Assembly (NCBI RefSeq): GCF_001751245.1
Contig: NZ_LJGU01000142.1
Coordinates: 13,422 to 47,962, forward strand
Direction of reading: 5' to 3'
DNA from: Streptomyces oceani
GTDB taxonomy: Bacteria > Actinomycetota > Actinomycetes > Streptomycetales > Streptomycetaceae
DNA length: 34,541 bases
A program made the position numbers and the translations under genes. The notes below the pieces were generated by a model. The model had not been told where the DNA came from and searched no databases. It saw only the letters and a list, made by a program, of their open reading frames with translations. Below, piece after piece: positions 28,703 to 34,541 of this stretch. The stretch's first letter is position 1. Each line of letters starts with the position of its first letter.

Positions 28703-28739
28703 GGATGGAATTTGACCCGTGTGAGTTTAGGGGGTCCGT

Positions 28740-28889
28740 TCAGAATGCTGGGATCTTGCGGGTGAGGTTCATGCAGTGGGCGAGTTGGCGGAATCTGCCG
28801 TGGATGGCGGCGCGGGTCTCCCAGCGGATGCGCAGGCGTCGCGGCCTGTGCAGCCAGGAGAGGGCCGCTTCGGCGACCCAGCGGGCGCG
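28740..28889 (-). pseudogene. IS5-family transposase remnant (C-terminal ~49 residues)
   Basis: The last 49 codons read RARWVAEAALSWLHRPRRLRIRWETRAAIHGRF and so on. This is the conserved end of IS5-family DDE transposases (consensus R-W-V-V-E-R-T-F-A-W-L, then R-R-L-x-x-R-W-E) and includes the catalytic Glu. No upstream catalytic Asp region can be found, and a complete gene (DUF6585-like) starts about 160 bp further on, so this is a fragment. The sequence 28715-28740, with TTTAGGGGGTCCGTTC, probably contains the IS end. The 28703-29045 gap holds only this remnant and the next promoter. Confidence 0.7.
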
Positions 28890-29045
28890 GCCTGACCGCC
28901 GCTTCGCTCCGACCCGAGCGCGCACGCCGGGGCTGGGCGGCCAGAAACCATGCCGGGCTGCCTCTTTCGCGGGTTCCGTACCGACGTGTGTGCGGGAGGG
29001 CCTACCTTGCTCCGAAGCATGTAAGGGAGCCAGGGAGGGAGGCCC

Positions 29046-29726
29046 ATGGATCAGCAGCCGTGCCCCGAGCCCACCGCGTCGGCCTCGGCGCTCGCCGAGC
29101 GGCGGGGCCTGGGCGACTGGTCCGGGTACACCGCCTTGCCAAGGAAGCGGATGTTCTCCAGGAAGTGGGAGGACGCGCGGCTTTACCTCTACCAAGGGGG
29201 CGTCGTCGTCACGGGTCCTCAGGGGCATGAGGCCGCGTACGACTGGCGGAGCACGCGTGTCCTGATGAACCGCGTGACGGTCAACGGCGGCCTGATGGAG
29301 GCGCGCTACACCCTGGTCGACCCGGCGGGCGAGGCCCTGGCCGTCGGACCCGGCGGTCCCGGCCTGCTGAAGAGCCAGATGACCCGCCTCGGGATCAACT
29401 CGATGGTCAGCGGTGCCGAGTTCCTCTACCCGGGCGACTGGGGCAACGCCATACAGGAGGCCATCACACGGGCGCAACTGCCCGAAGCGCTCGCGCGTAT
29501 CCAGCGGGGCGGCGCGGTGGAGTTCGGGGACATCACCGCCGACGGACAGGGCCTGTCGGACAGGAAGCGCACCGCCCCCTGGCCGAGCATCAGCGAGATC
29601 GGTCTGAGCAACGGCACGTTCTCCTGCAGTGACTCGCGGGGCAGGGCTCTGCTGTCGATGCATCATGTGCCGCAGATCCCGAACGTCTATCTGCTGCTCA
29701 ACCTCAGCCAACGTCTCCGGGGGTGA
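29046..29726 (+). CDS. DUF6585-like soluble protein
   Basis: The 226-aa protein has no membrane helix. The pattern FSRKWEDARLYLYQGGVVVTGPQGHEAAYDWRSTRVLMNRVTVNGGLMEARYTLVDPAG...FGDITADGQGLSDRKRTAPWPSISEIGLSNGTFSC follows the repeated beta-rich layout of DUF6585 proteins, which resemble PH-like folds. GGGAGGGAGG is an excellent ribosome-binding site about 6 nt upstream. Function is unknown. It is probably transcribed alone, from a promoter near TACCTT (about 29003). Confidence 0.75.
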   Translation: MDQQPCPEPTASASALAERRGLGDWSGYTALPRKRMFSRKWEDARLYLYQGGVVVTGPQGHEAAYDWRSTRVLMNRVTVNGGLMEARYTLVDPAGEALAVGPGGPGLLKSQMTRLGINSMVSGAEFLYPGDWGNAIQEAITRAQLPEALARIQRGGAVEFGDITADGQGLSDRKRTAPWPSISEIGLSNGTFSCSDSRGRALLSMHHVPQIPNVYLLLNLSQRLRG

Positions 29727-29875
29727 CCGTTACCGCCGGAGACGGTCCCGGCCACCAGCCGGTGGGAGAGGCGTGTGACGCAACTCCGAGGCGGGGGCGT
29801 TGTCCTGGTGCTCAAGTGGCTCTACTGTGTCGCGCACCCACCCCTCACGACAACCAGACAGGCGGCGCCCCCCAC

Positions 29876-30976
29876 ATGCGCGGACCCGGCAGGCACGGCA
29901 GGCATGACAGGCACGGCAGACCGCTGCGGGTGCTCCTCGTATCGACCGGGCTGGCGGTGGTGGCGGGCGCGTCCGTGGTGCTGCCCTCCGCGCTGGCCTC
30001 GGACCCCCCGAAGGAGCCGGCCGCCGCGCCCTCGTACGCCGAGACCACCGGCGTCGGCGTGCACAACGCCTACGAGAAGAGCACGTACGAGCACTTCGGC
30101 GACGCCCTGGACTCCGGCGCCTCGCTGCTCGAACTCGACGTGTGGACAAGCGACTTCGGCAAGGGTTGGCGGGTCTCGCACGCCAACCCGGTCGGCAACG
30201 ACAACAACTGCGCCGGCGCCAGCAGCGCGTCCGAGCTGCGCGGCGAGGCCGCCGACCAGGACTTCGCCGGCTGCCTCGCGGACATCCGCGCCTGGCACGA
30301 GGAGCAGCCGGACCACCGTCCCGTGCTGTTCAAGGTGGAGCTGAAGGACGGCTTCAACGACAAGGGCGGACGCGGCCCCGACGAACTCGACGCCCTGCTG
30401 AGCGAACAGCTCGGCGACGCGCTGTTCCGCCCCTCCGACCTGACCGGCACGGAGCACGCCACGCTGGACGAGGCCGTACGGGCTGGTGCCTGGCCGAGTC
30501 GCGACGCGATGGCCGGCAAGGTGCTGTTCGAGTTGATACCGGGCACCGTCGAGGAGAACAACCCGGCGGACGACCTGTGGACGGACGAGGAGTACGCCAC
30601 ACACCTGGACTCGCTGGCGGACGCCGGCCGGCTGGACGAGGCGAGCGCCTTCCCGGCGGTGCACGGCGCGGAGGCCGGCGATCCGCGCGAGAAGCGGTAC
30701 CCGGCCGAACTGCGGCCGTGGTTCGTGGTCTTCGACGGTGCCGCGACGGCGTACGCGAGCGGTGACATCGACACCGGCTGGTACCGCGAGCGCGGCTATC
30801 TGCTGGTCGCGACCGGCGCGCACCAGGTCGAGCCGCCCATCGACGGCACCAAGCCGACGGAACAGGAGGCGCGCGACCGGGTGCGGGAGATCGCCGCGCT
30901 GGACGCCAGCTTCGGGACGGCCGACTGGTATGCGCTGCCGGAGGTGCTGTCCATGGTGCTGCCGCGCGGGGCGTAG
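29876..30976 (+). CDS. Secreted Ca2+-dependent phosphoinositide phospholipase C-like protein
   Basis: The 366-aa protein has a signal peptide (basic GRHGRHDRHGRPLR, hydrophobic VLLVSTGLAVVAGASVVL, cleavage near ALA-SD, about residue 42). The catalytic domain of the PI-PLC-C1/TIM-barrel phosphodiesterase family follows: VGVHNAYEK (His63), ASLLELDVW (Glu86, Asp88; metal ligands) and WRVSHANP (His102), then LFKVELKDGF and the C-terminal barrel strands. It would hydrolyse a phosphodiester, phosphatidylinositol or glycerophosphodiester, outside the cell. The ATG at 29876 is chosen because the signal peptide begins there. The 149-nt gap upstream holds a weak hairpin only. Confidence 0.87.
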   Translation: MRGPGRHGRHDRHGRPLRVLLVSTGLAVVAGASVVLPSALASDPPKEPAAAPSYAETTGVGVHNAYEKSTYEHFGDALDSGASLLELDVWTSDFGKGWRVSHANPVGNDNNCAGASSASELRGEAADQDFAGCLADIRAWHEEQPDHRPVLFKVELKDGFNDKGGRGPDELDALLSEQLGDALFRPSDLTGTEHATLDEAVRAGAWPSRDAMAGKVLFELIPGTVEENNPADDLWTDEEYATHLDSLADAGRLDEASAFPAVHGAEAGDPREKRYPAELRPWFVVFDGAATAYASGDIDTGWYRERGYLLVATGAHQVEPPIDGTKPTEQEARDRVREIAALDASFGTADWYALPEVLSMVLPRGA

Positions 30977-31011
30977 GGCGCGCGGGCCGGGAGTGCGACG
31001 GTCCCTCCTGC

Positions 31012-32025
31012 TCACAGGCCGAACCAGAAGCGCAGGACGCGCGTGGCGATGTCGTGCGTGCGGTGCTCGGAGAACGTGTGATGGGTCCACTCCGGCGCGG
31101 CGTTGACCTCCAGGATGGTGACGCTCTCCTCGGGCGGTTCGTGCGGGGCGGCGCACACCGCGTCCAACGCGATGATCTCGGCGTCGAACAGTTTCGCCGC
31201 CCCGGCCGCCCACTCGTGGAATCCCGGATGCAGCGAGCCGGTCACATCGATCGCGACGCCGCCCTTGGTCATGTTCGCGGTCTGCTTCAGCCATACGGTC
31301 CGGCCGGCCGCTGGCACTTCTCCGAGCGTCAGACCCTGGGCCGCCAGCAGACTCTCGGTCTCGGCGTCCACTCGGAGGGAGTTGTTCGGGTTGTGGCCCT
31401 CGACCTGGGCGCGGCGCCGCTCGATGAGCTCGCCCAGGGCGTGCTGGGCGTCGCCGGTGACGAAGGCGGGCCTGCGGGTGCACGCCGCGACCAGTTCCTC
31501 GCCGATGAGTTGGATACGTAGATCGGGTCCGTCGACCTGTTCCTCGATGAGCCAGTCGGCGTAGGCGTGCCGCCAGTCGAGCAGGTGCGCGACGGCGGCC
31601 TCGGGCGTACGGACGTCGGTGCGTACGGCCTCGCCATGCATCCCGGCCCGCGGTTTGACGACTACCGGACGGCCGTGCAGGGCAGCCATCGTCTCCGTGG
31701 CGAAGCGCCACGCACGGTCGGCGTCGGCGGCTTGGTTCGGCGGATCGGGGTCGGTGGACGCGAACATGAAGGCCCCTCCGCGGGGTGTCGTGAACCCCGC
31801 TGAGTCGAGCAGGGCCTTCGTGGCCCGCTTGTCCTCCGTGAGGAAGAAGTCCCGTGCCCGGAGGCGGTCGTCGTACCGTCCCTCCAGGACGGTGACGTGC
31901 GTGCTCCCGTCGCTGTAGGTCACCAGGTCGCTGCCCGTCTCCGGCATCCGGTCGTGGACCTGGAGCCCCAGGGCGTACGCCGCCCGCATGAGGAGGGTCT
32001 GTCGCGTGTACCGCTGGCCGGACAC
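31012..32025 (-). CDS. CphA/GshF-like ATP-grasp ligase, partner of the sulfoxide synthase
   Basis: This 337-aa protein is an ATP-grasp amide/peptide ligase. Residues 120-135 (RPVVVKPRAGMHGEAV) carry the ATP-binding Lys124 and Gly-rich loop, and 158-185 (WLIEEQVDGPDLRIQLIGEELVAA) the hinge. FVTGDAQHALGELIERRRAQVEGHNPNNSL and QTANMTKGGVAIDVTGSLHP (residues ~189-265) are characteristic of cyanophycin synthetase and the GshF-type glutathione synthetase. ILEVNAAPEWTHHTF (Glu306, Asn308) holds the Mg2+ ligands. It lacks the Mur-ligase half of CphA and the GshA half of GshF. Its GTG start shares one base with the stop of the sulfoxide-synthase gene (TAGTG), so the two are co-translated. The substrate is unknown; a thiohistidine-like product, Cys or gamma-Glu-Cys are candidates. 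Confidence 0.88.
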   Translation of the reverse strand: MSGQRYTRQTLLMRAAYALGLQVHDRMPETGSDLVTYSDGSTHVTVLEGRYDDRLRARDFFLTEDKRATKALLDSAGFTTPRGGAFMFASTDPDPPNQAADADRAWRFATETMAALHGRPVVVKPRAGMHGEAVRTDVRTPEAAVAHLLDWRHAYADWLIEEQVDGPDLRIQLIGEELVAACTRRPAFVTGDAQHALGELIERRRAQVEGHNPNNSLRVDAETESLLAAQGLTLGEVPAAGRTVWLKQTANMTKGGVAIDVTGSLHPGFHEWAAGAAKLFDAEIIALDAVCAAPHEPPEESVTILEVNAAPEWTHHTFSEHRTHDIATRVLRFWFGL

Positions 32026-33407
32026 TACGCGGACCTGGTCAGGAGGATGCCGGCGAGCTGGTCCATGTGGTTCTGCATGAAGTCCCGCATCACGCCGACG
32101 TGGGCCAGGTGCCCGCGTGCCGCGTAGCTGGCCCCGGCGAGCATGCCGGTCTCCTGACCGAACCACGGCTGTGAGAAGTCCGGATAGAGCGGGTCCGTGT
32201 GGAAGGGCTCGTCGTCCAGCGGTCGGAAGTCGTCGTCGAGCCACAGCGCCACGTTGCCGACGAAGTCGACGCCGTCACCGTGACGGCCGAGCGCGGCGTG
32301 CGGGTTGAGGACCGGCCGAGGGCTTCCGTGCCGGAGGCCGACGTTGAACTTCCCCAGCTGGTAGGCGACTTCCGCCGGGCCGCCGAACTCCTGGTCGAGC
32401 AGCGCGTGGAACTGCTCCTCGGACAGCAGGCCGGCGCCGACCCAGTTGGCGTACGCGACGGCCTCGTGCCGGCTGACCTCGACCGGCCAGTCCCACGGCA
32501 GGTCGATGTCCTCGAACGTTCCGCGGTAGCGGTACGTGCCGGCCTCGGTCGCCACCCAGGAGTTCGGACGCCCCTCGCTCACCTGGTCCAGGAACAGGTC
32601 GGCGCCGTGCGTCGTCCACAGTTCCCGTCGCTGGTAGCCGCCGGCTCTGAGGAACTCCAGGAACTGTCCGTTCGTCACCGGATGCCGTGCGACGGCGAAG
32701 GGGTCGACCTCCGCTTCTCGTAGGCCCCACTCGTTGTCCCAGCGGAACGGTGTCGCCGCTCCCTGCTCGCCGCCGAACCGTACGTGTCCCCCGGGGCAGC
32801 GGGTGAACTCCAGCTCTCGGGCACCCGGCGTCGGTGCCGCCTCGCGCTCGCCGACCATGGCCGGCCAGCCCGCCGGGTGCTCCTTACACCGTGGTGGCAA
32901 CAGGCGGACGAGGGGCAGGGAGGTGTGCAGGTGGATGTTCTCGTGCTCGATGCCCATGAGCAGCGCCCGTACGGGCGATTCCGGCTCGACCGTCGAGCCG
33001 AGCGGCACGTTCCGGATGGCTCCCAGCACCGTGTCCCGGACGCTCTTCCGGTACGCCCACACCGTGTCCAGGTCGGGCCACGCGGGGAGTTCGGCGAGTT
33101 CGTCGGGGTCCTCGGGAGACACGCCGCGTTCCATGCGCTCGTCCAGCTCGGGCACCACCCCACGCTCCTCCACCAGCCCGACGAGCTTGAGCTTCTGCAC
33201 GTAGAACGCCGCGGTGTGCGCGAGATAGAAGACCAGGGGCAACCGGAGCGGGTGCACCCGCGTGTGGAAGGACTCCCGGGAGGGGAGCACGCCGCGGAAG
33301 AGGGTTTCGTAGGTGTTCCAACCGTCGGTGAAACTCCGCGCGAGCCGGTCCCTGGAATCCTCGCCCAGGAACGGCCCGGCGATGGGCCGGGTGGAAGGGG
33401 CACGCAT
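32025..33407 (-). CDS. OvoA/EgtB-like sulfoxide synthase (DinB + FGE-sulfatase domains), no methyltransferase domain
   Basis: The 460-aa protein follows the OvoA layout: WNTYETLF (30-37), LRLPLVFYLAHTAAFYVQKLKL (Fe-ligand candidate His64), AWPDLDTVWAYRKSVR, and MGIEHENIHLHTSLPLVR (His155, His159), all in a DinB-like domain. The C-terminal FGE-sulfatase domain has CPGGHVRFG, RWDNEWG, FAVARHPVTNGQFLEFLRAGGY, VSRHEAVAYANWVGAG and FVGNVALWLDDDFRPL. Such enzymes make C-S bonds between histidine derivatives and Cys or gamma-Glu-Cys using O2. The methyltransferase domain fused to ovothiol synthases is absent, and the usual HX3HXE motif reads HX3HXH. The start has GAGGAG 5 nt upstream. It overlaps the ATP-grasp gene by one base. 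Confidence 0.87.
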   Translation of the reverse strand: MRAPSTRPIAGPFLGEDSRDRLARSFTDGWNTYETLFRGVLPSRESFHTRVHPLRLPLVFYLAHTAAFYVQKLKLVGLVEERGVVPELDERMERGVSPEDPDELAELPAWPDLDTVWAYRKSVRDTVLGAIRNVPLGSTVEPESPVRALLMGIEHENIHLHTSLPLVRLLPPRCKEHPAGWPAMVGEREAAPTPGARELEFTRCPGGHVRFGGEQGAATPFRWDNEWGLREAEVDPFAVARHPVTNGQFLEFLRAGGYQRRELWTTHGADLFLDQVSEGRPNSWVATEAGTYRYRGTFEDIDLPWDWPVEVSRHEAVAYANWVGAGLLSEEQFHALLDQEFGGPAEVAYQLGKFNVGLRHGSPRPVLNPHAALGRHGDGVDFVGNVALWLDDDFRPLDDEPFHTDPLYPDFSQPWFGQETGMLAGASYAARGHLAHVGVMRDFMQNHMDQLAGILLTRSA

Positions 33408-33639
33408 GACGACTCCTCGTCTGGCCGTAGGAGCACTACCGGGCACCGAGGCTGCCACCGGTCGCCACCGGCCGCATGACGCCGGTGTCAGGTGGAGGTA
33501 CCCCGACCCGTCCGGCGCACGACGACATGCGGCGAGCGGTCGTGCAGGGTACGGTCCGCCGGGCTTGGCGCCGGTGACAGGCGTCGGCGGCGCGCGTGCC
33601 GAGCCCTGCCCTGGCACGCGTACGTACGTCCCCGGTGGC

Positions 33640-34541
33640 TCAGGTCATCCGGCCGGGACCGTCGGGACGGTCGGATCGCTCGACCGCCGCCTCGTCCCGC
33701 CCGGCAGAGACGACCCGGGTCCACCTCTCCCCGTGCTTCGCCGGGTCGACCACCAGCTGGTCGGCGCCGAGCGCGATGAGCAGTAGCCGCCGTCGCCGAC
33801 CCGCCTCCTGGGCGGGTGACTCCGCCCAGTCCTTGCCCAGCGCCTCGTCCTGCGCGGGGAGTTGAGGCGGCCCGGTGGCGCGCCAGCTGATCCGCTCGTC
33901 GAGCAGCAGCTCCCAGAGGGCCAGCCGCGCCTCGTGCAGCTCGGCTTCGTACGCGTCGTACGCCCCGCGTCCGCCGAGGGCACGCATCGCCTTGCCCAGG
34001 GGAAGCTCGGCCCGCAGCTGGTGCATGGGAAGCAGCTGGTACTCGAACTCCTGGTGGGCTCGCTGGAGTTCCGTACCAGATCGGCCGCTGTCGAGGCCGG
34101 ACGGTTCCTCGCCGAGCGCCGCCCGCTGGAGAAGGAACTCCACCAGCTCCCGGGCTATCCGGTCGAACCGCAGGAAGCCTGACACCATTGACGCGTGCTT
34201 CTCCAGTGGCGTGTGCACCCCCAGCTTGCGTCCCAGCCGTGCGCACCGTCCTCGGTCGCGCCCCCAGGGGAGGATCGCGCGGGCCTTCGCGATGTCGGAG
34301 TCGAGCGCGGCGAGCCGCTCGGCGCGCCACCTGGCGGTGACGGCCGGGTCGTCCAGCCGCTCCTGGGTCAGCGCTCGCAGTTCCCGGTGCACGGCGCGCA
34401 CGGGAGCGCGGACCTTCCCACACCCGGGGCAGCGGTAGGCGGCCGAGCGGGGGTCGGGATACCAGCCTCCCTTGGCGTGACCGGCGGTCACGGGCGTGTC
34501 GCAGCCCGCGCAACGCAGCAGGGCCTCGCCCGGGGACGTCC
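33640..34541 (-). CDS. Probable serine recombinase, C-terminal part (zinc ribbon + coiled coil), truncated by window
   Basis: The frame is open to the right edge of the window, so the protein starts outside it; the GTG at 34491 is internal. At the edge, EALLRCAGCDTPVT and, 17 residues on, YRCPGCG form a four-Cys zinc ribbon of the recombinase type (LLRCGxCG...YxCxxC) found after the DNA-binding domain of large serine recombinases. A long helical, charged region follows, and a final LLIALGADQLVVDPAKHGERWTRVV resembles the beta strand ending of such integrases. The catalytic domain is not visible, so the call is probable, not certain. A 3' neighbour and its own orientation suggest the boundary of an integrated element. 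Confidence 0.55.
   Translation of the reverse strand, partial: TSPGEALLRCAGCDTPVTAGHAKGGWYPDPRSAAYRCPGCGKVRAPVRAVHRELRALTQERLDDPAVTARWRAERLAALDSDIAKARAILPWGRDRGRCARLGRKLGVHTPLEKHASMVSGFLRFDRIARELVEFLLQRAALGEEPSGLDSGRSGTELQRAHQEFEYQLLPMHQLRAELPLGKAMRALGGRGAYDAYEAELHEARLALWELLLDERISWRATGPPQLPAQDEALGKDWAESPAQEAGRRRRLLLIALGADQLVVDPAKHGERWTRVVSAGRDEAAVERSDRPDGPGRMT

Noticed and set aside
33498..33552. Inverted repeats GTACCC/GGGTAC and GCACGAC/GTCGTGC upstream of the sulfoxide synthase, considered as an attachment site or riboswitch
   Set aside because: Arms are short and asymmetrically placed, with no matching copy elsewhere in the window; ordinary for GC-rich intergenic DNA.
1..34541. tRNA, rRNA, CRISPR arrays, replication origin
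   Set aside because: No cloverleaf with CCA-type end, no rRNA-like conserved blocks, no regularly spaced direct repeats and no DnaA-box cluster were found on reading either strand.

Overview
The window is high-GC actinobacterial DNA, almost certainly from Streptomyces or a close relative. The evidence is the strong G/C bias at third codon positions, the many GTG starts, the frequent leaderless promoters (TAnnnT followed 6-8 nt later by a start codon), the Scr1/DUF397 regulator pair and the purA gene next to a diacylglycerol-kinase-like gene. No rRNA, tRNA or CRISPR array is seen. Most of the window is chromosomal with many small regulatory and defence-type operons. The right third is more accessory in character (Scr1-type locus, IS remnant, recombinase fragment).

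Left to centre (1-10.3 kb): the C-terminal part of a Ser/Thr kinase fused to a DUF4328 membrane domain; an OleD-like macrolide glycosyltransferase behind a 9-codon leaderless leader ORF and a strong hairpin; an alpha/beta-hydrolase fused to a mycothiol-isomerase-like (TIGR03086/MDMPI) domain; a SAM methyltransferase; a pair of minus-strand membrane/secreted proteins; and an ABC-2 exporter (ATPase plus permease) divergent from a MarR/GbsR-type regulator, with a clear operator between them.

Centre (10.3-21.7 kb): a DAG-kinase-like protein with a Gly/Pro-rich insert, divergent from purA; an aminoglycoside-phosphotransferase-like kinase; a MacB/FtsX-type ABC exporter divergent from its likely two-component system (histidine kinase and LuxR-type regulator); then DUF3592, a GNAT acetyltransferase, a DUF4333 protein and an unrecognised 167-aa protein. 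The FtsX permease carries an in-frame, MITE-like inverted-repeat element near its N-terminus.

21.7-25.9 kb: a MerR regulator divergent from an old-yellow-enzyme reductase with a textbook 20-bp-spacer MerR promoter; a chloramphenicol-3-phosphotransferase-like gene translationally coupled to a 41-aa mini-ORF that is a shrunken copy of the 167-aa protein; a PPOX/F420-type flavoprotein behind a second MerR-like promoter; an ArsR-SRPBCC operon with its own operator; and a stand-alone L7/L12 C-terminal-like protein.

25.9-34.5 kb: a Scr1-type HTH/DUF5753 gene with its DUF397 partner and two small unknown genes; a lipoprotein next to an IS5-family transposase remnant; a DUF6585-like protein; a secreted Ca-dependent PI-PLC-like enzyme; and a tightly overlapping two-gene operon of an OvoA/EgtB-like sulfoxide synthase without a methyltransferase domain and a CphA/GshF-like ATP-grasp ligase. 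This operon is the best candidate for an undescribed pathway, probably a thiohistidine-type metabolite. The window ends inside a gene that looks like the C-terminal half of a large serine recombinase.
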